From UBA1189 sp045594245 (GTDB lineage: Bacteria; Bacteroidota; Bacteroidia; Bacteroidales; Bacteroidaceae), in the NCBI GenBank assembly GCA_045594245.1, contig JAZNYG010000023.1, positions 45,119-109,118 on the forward strand: a stretch of DNA of 64,000 nt, written 5' to 3'. This document shows, in pieces, positions 1 through 9,763 of this stretch (position 1 is the stretch's first letter; each line of letters opens with the position of its first letter). A model generated the notes under the pieces. That model ran no database searches, was not told the DNA's origin, and worked only from the letters and a program-made list of their open reading frames with translations. The position numbers were made by a program, and so were the translations under genes.

Positions 1-45
1 TCTGTTTCATCGGTTATAGCATTTTTGTTATCTATTGCAAAAGTA
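1..45 (-). promoter_or_regulatory. Promoter and first codons of a gene running off the left edge
   Basis: On the minus strand TACTTTTGC (37-45) matches the Bacteroidota -7 consensus TAnnTTTG. An ATG follows at 10-8 (ATGAAACAGA to the window edge), which would give a leader of about 20 nt. This suggests a separate transcription unit beginning just past the heparinase-like gene. Only three codons are visible, so nothing can be said about the product. Confidence 0.4.
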
Positions 46-61
46 ATAATAAAACTTCACA

Positions 62-1666
62 TCACCATTCGAGGCCTTCAATTATTGTACGCAACTTGCC
101 TGAGAACGACACCCGTATACATAGAGCCTGCTGCAAGCTATTATATTCCGTTGCTACCTCCGCTTGTTCCAGCTGTAGCGAATGTTGCCCTTCAAAAGTC
201 AGCACAGCCCTATCTGTCACCACACGAGAACTTTCCACATCAAGAACTTGCCTATCTGGTGCTAGATGAAAATAGGCTACAGCTTCACCCGCCCCCAATC
301 CTTCTATACTATCAAATATCTCTATAGATTTCTCCTTACACACAAAGCGTCGTCTGCATAGCGTCTTCTTGTCACAATACCCATCATGCCACATTGCATA
401 CTCATACGGTCCATCTTTCTCTATCGTCACTTGTGCACGCTGGGCACAACGAAACGCACCCCACACCTTGGAAGAGTTCGCTCCACCTACCACCACTGCA
501 TTATGTGCCCGAGTGGAACGTTCATAATCACGACGCTCACCAGTATTATATGTCGAAGTTCCAGTATCTACAAGCAATGCTGCACCATTCACCCAAAGCA
601 GAAAAGTAGAGGTATCAGCATGTGCATGTCCTAGATTATAAGAGACCCCAAGAGAAGCCATATCTATAATCGCCTCATAGGACGGCTGCATTACATGACG
701 ATATCCTGATGGCCCCAATGTACCCTTATTCCACTCTATATGTAGACTCTTAGCATACTCACGTAACGTCTCAGGGGTTAAAGCGACACCATTGGCCGAG
801 TCATTGAGCAAAGGTAATGTATCATCGGAAACAACGATAGCATCCATCCAGGCTAACATCAACACAGCCTTATCGTGTAATAGAACTCTCATAGTTTCCA
901 CACCCTCAAATAGCGTATCGTCAGCGGAGTACAAGAGATTGTAACAATCGAGTAGGCGCTCCAATATCACGCAATGATACATTGGACTCAACTCATAATG
1001 TGCACCATCTGCTAAGATCTGCTCCTCCAACTGAGCAGAAATAATCCGTTGTGCTTTTCTCCAAAAAGCCTTATCCTGAAAATACAATGCAGCAAAAAGT
1101 AGCGAAAAGCCATTCTCCAGATAGTGATTGGCTAATAAATGCCGTTCCGCACGATGACTTAATATAAGATACTGCGAATAAAGTGCTGTATCTATTTTCT
1201 TCAATTGTTCGGAGGTCAATTCCTCATGATGCAACGAAACGAACTTTATCCAGTTAATACCTCGCAACGATATCGGATAAGGATCAGCTGCAATCGTATT
1301 ATCCTCAATACTACCAACAAAGCGTTCTATCCACTTCATTCCCTCAGCTGCATCCATAGAAGGCTGAAGCAAGAAATCCATATAGTTCAGATTGTATCTC
1401 CACAAATCGCCTTGCGAGCTGTCGTCCCACACCCCATCGAAGTGCAGTGATAGGTTCAAGAAACAAAACATACCGTCCTCACGACATGTCGTATATTTCG
1501 CGGGGAAGGGCTTGAGCACCATAGGATTTCCTTGCTTATAGTTGGTATAATTGGCCTTACGTGACAGCAAGTGACGTACTTTGGCACATACCTTATAATA
1601 GACCTGAAAAAAGAGTTGCTCTCCCTTCAGATGCCTCAAAGTGTGATAATACAACGATAATGACAT
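62..1666 (-). CDS. Heparinase II/III-family protein of the exopolysaccharide operon
   Basis: A 534-residue protein resembling the alginate-lyase/heparinase II/III family proteins often encoded in polysaccharide biosynthesis loci. The N-terminal two thirds should form an alpha/alpha toroid. The C-terminal part, from about residue 335, carries the family hallmark stretch LGHAHADTSTFLLWVNG, followed by VDTGTSTYNTGERRDYER and RAHNAV, where His, Tyr and Arg are typical active-site residues. No signal peptide is visible: the start MSLSLYYHTLRHLKG is polar. It is therefore probably cytosolic or peripheral, unlike secreted degradative lyases. It is the last gene of the operon, 13 bp after the GT1 gene. 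Known relatives are polysaccharide lyases or uronate-modifying enzymes. The inference here is trimming or modification of the exported polymer or its intermediates. The substrate is unknown. Confidence 0.75.
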   Translation of the reverse strand: MSLSLYYHTLRHLKGEQLFFQVYYKVCAKVRHLLSRKANYTNYKQGNPMVLKPFPAKYTTCREDGMFCFLNLSLHFDGVWDDSSQGDLWRYNLNYMDFLLQPSMDAAEGMKWIERFVGSIEDNTIAADPYPISLRGINWIKFVSLHHEELTSEQLKKIDTALYSQYLILSHRAERHLLANHYLENGFSLLFAALYFQDKAFWRKAQRIISAQLEEQILADGAHYELSPMYHCVILERLLDCYNLLYSADDTLFEGVETMRVLLHDKAVLMLAWMDAIVVSDDTLPLLNDSANGVALTPETLREYAKSLHIEWNKGTLGPSGYRHVMQPSYEAIIDMASLGVSYNLGHAHADTSTFLLWVNGAALLVDTGTSTYNTGERRDYERSTRAHNAVVVGGANSSKVWGAFRCAQRAQVTIEKDGPYEYAMWHDGYCDKKTLCRRRFVCKEKSIEIFDSIEGLGAGEAVAYFHLAPDRQVLDVESSRVVTDRAVLTFEGQHSLQLEQAEVATEYNSLQQALCIRVSFSGKLRTIIEGLEW

Positions 1667-1679
1667 GACTACACCCCAC

Positions 1680-2711
1680 TTATGCTAACGACGAATATAT
1701 TCGCATCACCTCATTCTCTACACATATCTCCGGTACATAGGACACTCGTTTTCTTTCGAGCAATAGCAGATACACTTTTTCAAACAAATCATCAGCATCC
1801 CCTGTCTTGTACAACACTGTTTCTTGGGGACGAGTACACACATCGCTGGCTACCACTGGAGTGCCAAACTGCAAAGCTTCCTTTACCGACACACCTTCCA
1901 TATCCGACATCGTAGCACGCACAAAGAGATCTGTATGTGCCCATACTTCAAATCCGTTGACAGGAGCGTTCACCACAAAACAGAAATGCTCCGATAGTCC
2001 TAGTTCACCAATCCACGCCACACACTTGTCATAGTAGTCATGATCAAATATATCGGCGATACAGAATACCAGCCCCACATCAAGTCCTTTTTCATTGACC
2101 AACCGATCCATCAGCTTTATCAGCTGATCAATACCATACAAATCACCAAAGACATTCTTGATTACCCGATGAGCGTTGGACGAAATTGAATACTCATGTT
2201 TACTAATAAATTCTTCAACATCATTCGTCACCCCCTTCATCTCACTCTCCTCAGGAGCCATATAGGTAGGTAACAGCACGATTTTGTCTTTATCGACATC
2301 ATATTTTTCACAGAGCAGTGCAGTATAGGTGGGGTCATTGAATATAACATACTTTACTCGGCGAAACAACCGGTTCACCACCCAACGCTTCCACCCGTCA
2401 AGCAATACGATACGGCGATTGTGAAGCGTCAGCACGATAAGATGCCGCCACCCAAACAGATAGAGCAACAACAGCAAATAAAAGTTAGTAAACTGAGCAT
2501 GGATGAGTTTCTTGGGTACAAACAGCAATTTCAGAAACTCTAACATTCGGTTCTTGACGCAAATTACACAGTCGCTCTCATACCCCGATTGGGCAAAGTC
2601 GCGCATGACGACACTCTCATCCATCGCATGCAATTTCTCCACCAAGCGTTTGCAATATATAGATATTCCCCCTATAGGTGGAGGATAAAAACCCCAAATT
2701 TCCTTCTTCAT
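1680..2711 (-). CDS. Glycosyltransferase, GT1/GT4-like (GT-B fold)
   Basis: A 343-residue probable cytosolic glycosyltransferase that adds one sugar to the undecaprenyl-linked repeat unit. The N terminus has the glycine-rich acceptor-side loop PPPIGGISIYCKRL. The C-terminal half carries the donor-binding region with DMEGVSVKEALQFGTPVVAS, an EX7E-like signature of retaining GT-B enzymes. It lacks a transmembrane segment, although a hydrophobic patch (LLLLYLFGW, about residue 85) may touch the membrane. The start codon overlaps the GT2 stop by 4 nt (ATGA), showing translational coupling. Donor and linkage cannot be read from sequence. Confidence 0.8.
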   Translation of the reverse strand: MKKEIWGFYPPPIGGISIYCKRLVEKLHAMDESVVMRDFAQSGYESDCVICVKNRMLEFLKLLFVPKKLIHAQFTNFYLLLLLYLFGWRHLIVLTLHNRRIVLLDGWKRWVVNRLFRRVKYVIFNDPTYTALLCEKYDVDKDKIVLLPTYMAPEESEMKGVTNDVEEFISKHEYSISSNAHRVIKNVFGDLYGIDQLIKLMDRLVNEKGLDVGLVFCIADIFDHDYYDKCVAWIGELGLSEHFCFVVNAPVNGFEVWAHTDLFVRATMSDMEGVSVKEALQFGTPVVASDVCTRPQETVLYKTGDADDLFEKVYLLLLERKRVSYVPEICVENEVMRIYSSLA

Positions 2712-3652
2712 GACCTTGTAAAATATGTCTTATTAATAACCAATGCTTCAAAGTCATCCTTGCTCACCCCATTTTTCTTCTTCGCATCATTCCACAAGTG
2801 TTTCATCAAGCCTACAGCACCCACCATCGAATGAGAACACTTATAGAAATGTTTCATACAGAAGGGGATATTGACCAATGCCCACAAATAATAAAAGGTT
2901 CTCGACTTATGAAGATGCACATCCACAAAACGGTTCAAATAATGCAGATATACTTTTCCTGCTCCATCCATTTTATCACCTGATGCTCCCACCTTATGAT
3001 ATATTAACGAATCAAGTACACAAGCCATCGGCACTCCCTCCTCCTTCATTCGCAAAGAGAACTCAAAATCCTCCTCTCCGAAAAAGAAACATTCGGTAAG
3101 CAAATGCCCCTGCTCATCCAGTAACTCTGGATAGCAAAACAATGCACAGCCCGTCACAAATGAGATTGGAATATACTCTATATCTCTGACTACGGAATCT
3201 GGTTTACCTGCATAATAGTACTGTCTGAAGCCGAGCTGCAGTTTACCCCCACAGTTCCAAATCTTCTGCTTATCATAATAGTAATTTATCTTCGGAGTCA
3301 GCACCCTATACTCCGGATACTTCTCCGAAAAAGTTTGGAGTCGAACCAAGAAGTCTGGCCTCACCTCCGTATCGTTATTCAAGAGGAGATAACTGTCAGG
3401 ATTGTCCTTTCTAGCGACCTCCAACCCTTTGTTATTTCCGCGAGCAAAACCATAGTTTTCTCCGAGGGGAAGCAAACGAACATTTCTATCCTCATGTACG
3501 GTCATCCATTCCGCAATCCGCTGCAACGAGTCATCTGTAGAGCCATTATCTACCACATATACGATAAACTCACCTTCCGCTTTGGCCAAAGAATCCAAAC
3601 AAGCCAATGTATCATTAGCACCATTCCAATTGAGTATAATAATCGCTGTCAT
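2708..3652 (-). CDS. Glycosyltransferase family 2
   Basis: A 314-residue inverting GT-A enzyme, similar to rhamnosyl- or galactofuranosyl-transferase-like GT2 proteins. Visible motifs in order: AIIILNWNG at the N terminus, VVDNGSTDDS near residue 35 (nucleotide binding), GENYGFARGNNKG, LLLNNDTEV as the DXD-equivalent near residue 92, and FFFGEEDFEFSLRMK near 190, the ED catalytic-base region. A C-terminal hydrophobic stretch (YYLWALVNIPF) may anchor it. It overlaps both neighbours by 4 nt (ATGA), so it is tightly coupled to Wzx and the GT1 gene. It is one of only two non-priming transferases in the locus, implying a short repeat unit unless other loci contribute. Confidence 0.87.
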   Translation of the reverse strand: MTAIIILNWNGANDTLACLDSLAKAEGEFIVYVVDNGSTDDSLQRIAEWMTVHEDRNVRLLPLGENYGFARGNNKGLEVARKDNPDSYLLLNNDTEVRPDFLVRLQTFSEKYPEYRVLTPKINYYYDKQKIWNCGGKLQLGFRQYYYAGKPDSVVRDIEYIPISFVTGCALFCYPELLDEQGHLLTECFFFGEEDFEFSLRMKEEGVPMACVLDSLIYHKVGASGDKMDGAGKVYLHYLNRFVDVHLHKSRTFYYLWALVNIPFCMKHFYKCSHSMVGAVGLMKHLWNDAKKKNGVSKDDFEALVINKTYFTRS

Positions 3653-4917
3653 ACACGTTTATTTATACGATATAGACTAAGTAGACACAATATACACAAC
3701 AGTACTTCAGACAACGACATGGCCCATGCGGCTGCATTGCCCCCACAGCGCGGAGTCATCATTAGCATAAACACGACACTGAACACTCCCGTCACAATCA
3801 CTGATTGAAAGAAATAGCGCTGCCCGTCCATATTAATGAGCCCGACAATACCCACCAAATAGTTGATTTCCCCAAACAGTATCACTAGAGTCATTATACG
3901 AATGAGAGGTACACAAGCGGCGAATTCTTTTCCACAAAGAATATCCGAGATGAGAGGCGCAAAGGCAAACACACCTATGGCCACCAACAACACAACACCC
4001 GTAAATGGAAGTGATATCCTGCGCAATAAGCGCATATTCTCCCCCACCGGTTTGCCCTTGAAACGCTGGCTTAAGTGCGGGAACAAGGCTTGAGCTGCAG
4101 GAGAGATAATCGACTGAAATCCCTTGACGACTTTCTCAGCCGCAGAGTACAGTCCCACGATATCATCAGTCACAAATTGCTTGAGAATAATCACATTGGC
4201 ATTACGATATAAGTTCATACCAAACGTAGATCCAAACACCGCACTTCCCTCCTTCAGTTGCATGCGAATATCACTCCACGTTGCCCAGTGCAAACGCAAG
4301 TGAAACTGCCTATACACAAGGATCACACTGAGTAATCCTGCTAGTAAATATCCACAGGAGTTGAGCAGAATGAGCAATTGATAATCCTCACTTTCCTGCA
4401 CTACAACAAAAATCAGTATCGTAAACAGAATTTTCGACGAGGCATTCACAATGGTCATATATTTCATCTCCTCCATCCCTTGAAAGAGCCAAACTGGAGT
4501 CAGTACATCACCAACTACCATTCCCAGTCCATAGACAAACATCCAAGCTCCCTCCTCACTCTTGAATACATACTTACCACACAGCAGCAAGACGACCGAG
4601 AGGAATGCCGCAATCAAAACCTTGCTTGCTGTTACCGCATTGTATATGCGCAACACTGACTCTACATCATCCCTACATTGCGAAATCTGTTTCGTTGCCG
4701 AAAAATTAAACCCATACGTACTGAATAGGATTACATACTGCACGATAACGTAAATATACGAGTAGGCACCGTAATTGGCCTTCCCAACGACATTCAGTAT
4801 GTAGGGCAATGTCACCAATGGCAACAGTACATTCAATCCATTCAAGATGGACAACGAGAAGAAGTTCTCCACTATCTGTTTATAGCGATGCAGTTTCATG
4901 CTCATAGTTACAATCAA
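3649..4917 (-). CDS. Wzx-type oligosaccharide flippase
   Basis: A 422-residue polytopic membrane protein of the MATE/MVF superfamily (polysaccharide biosynthesis/export). About twelve hydrophobic helices run from FFSLSILNGLNVLLPLVTLP to the final LLCILCLLSLYRI. The N-terminal pattern LPLVTLPYILNVVGKANYGAYSY is diagnostic of Wzx/RfbX-like flippases. It should move the undecaprenyl-diphosphate repeat unit from the inner to the outer leaflet. The ORF opens MIVTMSMKLHRYKQ; the Met at 4899 (MKLHRYKQIVENF) is the likelier start, and still overlaps the Wzy gene. The stop overlaps the GT2 start by 4 nt. Confidence 0.88.
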   Translation of the reverse strand: MIVTMSMKLHRYKQIVENFFSLSILNGLNVLLPLVTLPYILNVVGKANYGAYSYIYVIVQYVILFSTYGFNFSATKQISQCRDDVESVLRIYNAVTASKVLIAAFLSVVLLLCGKYVFKSEEGAWMFVYGLGMVVGDVLTPVWLFQGMEEMKYMTIVNASSKILFTILIFVVVQESEDYQLLILLNSCGYLLAGLLSVILVYRQFHLRLHWATWSDIRMQLKEGSAVFGSTFGMNLYRNANVIILKQFVTDDIVGLYSAAEKVVKGFQSIISPAAQALFPHLSQRFKGKPVGENMRLLRRISLPFTGVVLLVAIGVFAFAPLISDILCGKEFAACVPLIRIMTLVILFGEINYLVGIVGLINMDGQRYFFQSVIVTGVFSVVFMLMMTPRCGGNAAAWAMSLSEVLLCILCLLSLYRINKRV

Positions 4918-6148
4918 TCACCTCTCTACCATGCAGAACCCAATCAGCCAACCACAGTAGTGCCACTATAACGGGTAATTCAAATACCACCAAATGGAAA
5001 TAATAAAACTCAAACCATCCCATAGCCAATAATCCACATTCAAAGAAGTAGATTACATACATATATATATTGTTCCACTTTATGGTAGCTAACTTCAAGA
5101 AATACATCATCGTACTTGACAGCAATATATACCACACAAACTGAAGTCCACTTGTATAGATATAGAGTGTACCAAAGAAGGTACGCACATTCGTGATATT
5201 GATACCTGTATGGTAATAATAAGGATTGATTGGACTGACCAGTTCATCCTTACCGGTTATTGCATTGATAAGATTAATAATAGGTGCCCATATCGTTTCA
5301 AAATCACCTGCATCAGGAAAACCGAGTTGCATATCCACACTCAGCCCCATGGTACCGCTGGTAAGATAGTGTATGAAGTGTTCAAACACATAAGTAAGCA
5401 TATCCGTTGTTACCTCCTCCTTTTCTGCTGCAATCATCGGCAACACCAAATAGGCAAACATAAACACTCCGAGTCCTCCTAACAATAAGTACAGGACGAA
5501 TGAGAGTTTTAATTTAGTTTTACCAGAATAAAGCCGCAAAGCCAACCCCGCCACACATGGGATAATCATCCAACCCTTTACATTATACAGTACTCCTACG
5601 AAAAGGAAAATAACAATCACCAACCACAGCCACCTATTCTCACGGCCGACATAATAGATGGCAGCTATCAGCAAAGGAAGCGTTAAAATGCGAAGATGCC
5701 CCCACATTCCCTGTCCGGCAAACTCCAGTCCAAAATCATCAGAACCTATATAATGTTGGCTAGCACCTGTGTAAGTATATATCCTATACAAAAAAAGTAC
5801 ACAAAGCGCCAGAGCTATCCACACAAGCAATTTCGGCATACTCAGTTCCCTTACAGCTGCATTCAGAGGGTACCCTACACGTTGCATAAGTACGCCCAGA
5901 ACAAAACTAGGAATAGCAAATATAGGGAGCCCCACTATCCACAACATAAGGCTAGGATAATAGAAGTTCACAAAGCCCAATTGGCCAGACGCACCAATCG
6001 TGAGGGCCACAATCAGCATGAAGGGTAATATAAGAAATGTCAGTGGAGTATAGATGGTCTTCCAGGTCTTTATCTCCAAATACAGCAACACACAGACCTC
6101 CACACAGAGACATAACACAAAGAGGAAATCCGTGAATGCGCCCATCAT
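4880..6148 (-). CDS. Wzy-like O-antigen/exopolysaccharide polymerase
   Basis: A 422-residue integral membrane protein with 10-12 predicted hydrophobic segments and the low overall conservation typical of Wzy. A large central extracytoplasmic loop (about residues 240-330) contains NPYYYHTGINITNVRTFFG, resembling the second large loop of oligosaccharide repeat-unit polymerases. Position supports the call: it sits between Wzz and Wzx in an export operon that has no other polymerase candidate. Its 3' end overlaps the Wzx ORF by up to 38 nt. The role is block polymerisation of flipped repeat units at the periplasmic face. The assignment rests on topology and context rather than a sharp motif. Confidence 0.72.
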   Translation of the reverse strand: MMGAFTDFLFVLCLCVEVCVLLYLEIKTWKTIYTPLTFLILPFMLIVALTIGASGQLGFVNFYYPSLMLWIVGLPIFAIPSFVLGVLMQRVGYPLNAAVRELSMPKLLVWIALALCVLFLYRIYTYTGASQHYIGSDDFGLEFAGQGMWGHLRILTLPLLIAAIYYVGRENRWLWLVIVIFLFVGVLYNVKGWMIIPCVAGLALRLYSGKTKLKLSFVLYLLLGGLGVFMFAYLVLPMIAAEKEEVTTDMLTYVFEHFIHYLTSGTMGLSVDMQLGFPDAGDFETIWAPIINLINAITGKDELVSPINPYYYHTGINITNVRTFFGTLYIYTSGLQFVWYILLSSTMMYFLKLATIKWNNIYMYVIYFFECGLLAMGWFEFYYFHLVVFELPVIVALLWLADWVLHGREVIDCNYEHETASL

Positions 6149-6168
6149 TTAAACTTATACATCAATAG

Positions 6169-7272
6169 TTATTTACCTATACTGACAATCCGATCTTTCA
6201 CGATATACCATGCTGCCGTACCGAAGAAAGCCAGGAACACATACAGCAATCCCATCATCATCTTCTTGGGCGAGGTGGCCTTGACAGGAACAACAGCCGG
6301 CTGCATCACAACACATACAGGGGTACTCTCAGCTACCTTTGCCCTTGCCATCTCTAGCTGTTGAGCTATCTGGTTATATACATTGAAAGCCAAGTCTTGT
6401 TCGTTAGATAAGCGATCCTGCTCTATCTGATACTGCATCTTCACCACACCCTGATGCTGGTCGGCATAGGTTGCATAGGCCTGTTGGGCCTTATAATACT
6501 TCTCCTGTGCCTCGCTATACAACTGCTCCGTATATGCCAAGTCCTTACGCGCCTTAGCCGAACGATATTTTCCGATATATGCCTGTAAATTCTCCGATAC
6601 TACCGTTGCGACATACGAAGCAATCTTTGGGTCCTGCATCGTCACACTCAATGTTATCACAAAGTTACCCTTGTCAACACTCACCGAAATTAATTCATCT
6701 AGTGACCTGAGTGTCAGGTACTGTCGTCGCGTAAGAGACATCTCCGTAGCATCAAGTGGAACAATCTCCTCCTTTTTCTCACTTCCAACAAGCCGTTTCA
6801 CCCACTTTATAGGTGCAGTAATCAGCCGGCTCCACCATGGTTCTCGTTGATGATTCACTAAATAGTCATACAACGAAGTCTTCAACTCACCATTCTTGGT
6901 TTCCACCTGCAGATTCATCACGTCGCAGAGAAAGGGTGTCGACGACACTATCTGCGGATACAGTTCGGGATACAGTGCATCCTCACTTCCCGACAGCCCC
7001 CCCAAGTTAAATCCAGCCATCGAAGCCAGCGCTCCCAATCCACCCGACACGCTCGCACCAGATGAAAACTCAGGAGCCATCACTACCGTTGATGTATACT
7101 GTTTAGGAATACTGAATGCCACGATAATAGCCAGCACTCCACCTATGAAGCAGTTAATGAAGATGCGCTTACGCTTGTTCCACAATAGAAGCACAAGGCC
7201 CACAATATCTATTTCCTTACGTTCTTTCGTATTCTGCTCTTCCATACCATTCAAGCTATTATCTGAACACAT
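6169..7272 (-). CDS. Wzz-type chain-length determinant, without kinase domain
   Basis: A 367-residue polysaccharide co-polymerase. The first transmembrane helix (about residues 37-55, FINCFIGGVLAIIVAFSI) is followed by the Wzz motif PKQYTSTVVMAPE. A long periplasmic region includes coiled coil (about 235-300, EQLYSEAQEKYYKAQQAYA). The proline-rich PAVVPVKATSPKK precedes the second helix (about 340-357). No Walker-type BY-kinase domain or tyrosine-rich tail follows, so this is a Wzz rather than a Wzc. An internal Met (7245, MEEQNTKERKEID) may be the true start, since it removes the overlap with the exporter gene. It sets polymer length together with Wzy and the exporter. Confidence 0.88.
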   Translation of the reverse strand: MCSDNSLNGMEEQNTKERKEIDIVGLVLLLWNKRKRIFINCFIGGVLAIIVAFSIPKQYTSTVVMAPEFSSGASVSGGLGALASMAGFNLGGLSGSEDALYPELYPQIVSSTPFLCDVMNLQVETKNGELKTSLYDYLVNHQREPWWSRLITAPIKWVKRLVGSEKKEEIVPLDATEMSLTRRQYLTLRSLDELISVSVDKGNFVITLSVTMQDPKIASYVATVVSENLQAYIGKYRSAKARKDLAYTEQLYSEAQEKYYKAQQAYATYADQHQGVVKMQYQIEQDRLSNEQDLAFNVYNQIAQQLEMARAKVAESTPVCVVMQPAVVPVKATSPKKMMMGLLYVFLAFFGTAAWYIVKDRIVSIGK

Positions 7273-9742
7273 TTATCAATGCGAGTACCACAGTAGCCAG
7301 TGAAGCGGCTGTTGAACTTAAACTCAAGACTTCAGCTGCCGACATACCTTCACGCTCCTCCTTCGTTGGCACCACAATTTCACAACCAGGCTCTACCACT
7401 TTGCGGCTCCAGCGGTTGGCTTTCGACACTGTTCCATTCATATACACAATATACACATTCGACTTACTGGCATTCTCATTGTATCCGCCCGCTTGATTCA
7501 CGTAATGGTTCAGCCGCTTCCCCTTATTATAGGCAATCGTATTGGCATACATAACCTCTCCGCTCACCTTCACCGTATTTGAGAACTGTGGTATAATCAA
7601 TCGATCACCATCGCGCAACGTGATGTCAGCATCCGAACCTGGATTATTCAAAGCCCTGTCCAACTCAATGCCCACGGGATAGACCGTCTGGTTCATCATA
7701 CTACGGCGAATAGACACAGAGTCCTTTTTATTCTCAGCCATTTGGATAGCTGCTTCGATAGTCGACTCCAAGCGCATTTTTTCCTCTTCGGTCATCATAC
7801 GCTCTAGGCGTGCTCCCTTGATATTGGCCTGTGGTGTCAGTCCTCCAGCATTGGCAACTAATTCGCTCAAACGCTGGTTTTTCTTTTCCAACGCATAGGT
7901 ACCCCCAAAAAGCACCTCACCCTCCACCGTTACATTCTCCTGTTCGTGGTAACCTGGGCTTTTGCGCACATACACTTCATCGAAAGGCTTTAGGGTAAAG
8001 TTTGGGGTTCCCTCCACAACCAAGCCATCACTGATGGCAAACGAATAGACATACGATATGGTATCTACAGCCGAAGTTGCCTGCGAGTTTTTCATACGGC
8101 GTGCCACATCCACCTTAGCCGTCGAAGCAGCCTCGTTCAGTCCACCAGCACTAACAATAAAGTCCTCTATCGACATATTGTCTACATATTGATATGTACC
8201 AGGAAAGGCCACCTCACCAAAGATAGTCACAGTCTGCACCTCCTGCATATCGAAGATGCTGGGTACCAGCAACACATCGTTCTTACGCAGTGGCACATCA
8301 GACGCCGTTCCGTCCATCAGCCGTTCTAAGTTAATGGCCATGTTCTCCATCGTGTTGTTCGGATTACGACGGTTCAGGATGGCACGGTTGAGGAACGCCT
8401 CATCCTTCAGTCCACCGGCACTCTCAATGAGCTGCTTCACAGTCGTTATACGTCCACCCATTTGAAACATGCCAGGACGATACACCGCCCCCTTCACTTC
8501 CACCATATTAGCAAAAGTCGACATAATGGAATCCACCGATATAGAGTCACCGTTGGCCACGGTGAAGTTTGATTGTTCGTTAGTATCGAGCGTATAAATT
8601 TCGCGTTCCCGCTTTCCGTTACGTATCAAGCGTACATCCTCTTTGTAAGCATTGCCTGAAAATCCACCTGCATACTTCAGTAACTGTGCCACCGATTCAC
8701 CATCGAGCATTTCGTAGTACATAGGACGCTTTACATTACCCGTCACGCTTACAAGATTCTTATAAGCATCTACCACAACCACATCATTATCTTCGAGACG
8801 TATGCCGGTATCACTATTGCCATTAAGAATAAAATCATACACATCGTAGGTCGCCACCGGTTTGTCGCTGCGAAAAACCTTCACCTCACGTAGCGTACCC
8901 ATCTCGTTCACACCACCAGCCTGATACAACGCATTGAAGATGGTGGCAAACGACGACATTGCATAGGTGCCAGGATTCTCCACTTCACCCATCACATGTA
9001 CCTGTATCGTCCGGTTTTGTGCCAGCGACAGGCGTATATTAGAACTCGGTTCATCGCCATTGATACCTGAATAAATCTGTCCGAACTGATCCTTCAAGTA
9101 CTTATTGGCCTGTACCACTGTAAGTCCGCTCAAGTGCACAGGTCCCAAGTTCTCCACATAGATATTGCCATCTGGCGATATGATTTCTTGAATATTCGAC
9201 TGCGATGCCCCCCAAATATCTATTACCACCTCATCGCCAGGTCCCAACTTATAATTGGCTGGAGTAGGCAGATTATAGCTAGCCTCAAAGGCTACATCTT
9301 TATTTAGGAAAATGCGATGACCAAAGATTTCCTTCTTGTTCTGTGCTTCCATCATATACATCATGGCAGAGTCTGGGAAGAGGAAGTCCATCGTACTCAT
9401 CATCATCGTCTCGCGCTCTACAGCATTAAGTTTGTTTCTACTCTCCTTATCGCTATGTAGTTCTACCATGCCATTACCCTTTGGTGCAGTGCGTGTGCGT
9501 GACTTCTCATTCAACGATGCTCCTACGCCAACCTTTTTCTGGCTCTCTATCTTGCGCTTTATACGGTTCACCTGTTCCATGGTTACCCCTTTACGCAACA
9601 ATTCCTTGGCAATCTGCTGCTGGCTATCACCCCTTCCCTGCGCCTCCATAGCATATTCAATGACTTGGTCGTCAGTCATCTTCTGTGCCGATATCAGCTG
9701 TACACAAAAGAGTAGCGATACGAATATCAATAGTTTTTTCAT
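7259..9742 (-). CDS. Wza-like outer-membrane polysaccharide exporter with multiple SLBB domains
   Basis: An 827-residue exporter. The signal peptide MKKLLIFVSLLFCVQLISAQ looks like signal peptidase I type, with no lipobox cysteine. A helical segment with QNKKEIFGHRIF precedes the Poly_export domain (about 160-245: YKLGPGDEVVIDIWG and SPDGNIYVENLGPVHLSG). About five to six SLBB beta-grasp repeats follow, each with the pattern VxGxVxxPGxY...LIxxAGG (for example VMGEVENPGTYAM, VKGAVYRPGMFQM, IFGEVAFPGTYQY, VEGEVLFGGTYAL, VSGEVMYANTIAY). The C-terminal hydrophobic helix (about 805-825) is where Wza inserts in the outer membrane. At 827 residues it is about twice the length of E. coli Wza, as is common in Bacteroidota. 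It should form the channel that exports the EPS. Confidence 0.9.
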   Translation of the reverse strand: MKKLLIFVSLLFCVQLISAQKMTDDQVIEYAMEAQGRGDSQQQIAKELLRKGVTMEQVNRIKRKIESQKKVGVGASLNEKSRTRTAPKGNGMVELHSDKESRNKLNAVERETMMMSTMDFLFPDSAMMYMMEAQNKKEIFGHRIFLNKDVAFEASYNLPTPANYKLGPGDEVVIDIWGASQSNIQEIISPDGNIYVENLGPVHLSGLTVVQANKYLKDQFGQIYSGINGDEPSSNIRLSLAQNRTIQVHVMGEVENPGTYAMSSFATIFNALYQAGGVNEMGTLREVKVFRSDKPVATYDVYDFILNGNSDTGIRLEDNDVVVVDAYKNLVSVTGNVKRPMYYEMLDGESVAQLLKYAGGFSGNAYKEDVRLIRNGKREREIYTLDTNEQSNFTVANGDSISVDSIMSTFANMVEVKGAVYRPGMFQMGGRITTVKQLIESAGGLKDEAFLNRAILNRRNPNNTMENMAINLERLMDGTASDVPLRKNDVLLVPSIFDMQEVQTVTIFGEVAFPGTYQYVDNMSIEDFIVSAGGLNEAASTAKVDVARRMKNSQATSAVDTISYVYSFAISDGLVVEGTPNFTLKPFDEVYVRKSPGYHEQENVTVEGEVLFGGTYALEKKNQRLSELVANAGGLTPQANIKGARLERMMTEEEKMRLESTIEAAIQMAENKKDSVSIRRSMMNQTVYPVGIELDRALNNPGSDADITLRDGDRLIIPQFSNTVKVSGEVMYANTIAYNKGKRLNHYVNQAGGYNENASKSNVYIVYMNGTVSKANRWSRKVVEPGCEIVVPTKEEREGMSAAEVLSLSSTAASLATVVLALINVFR

Positions 9743-9763
9743 ACACTTATAGTTATTTCGTAA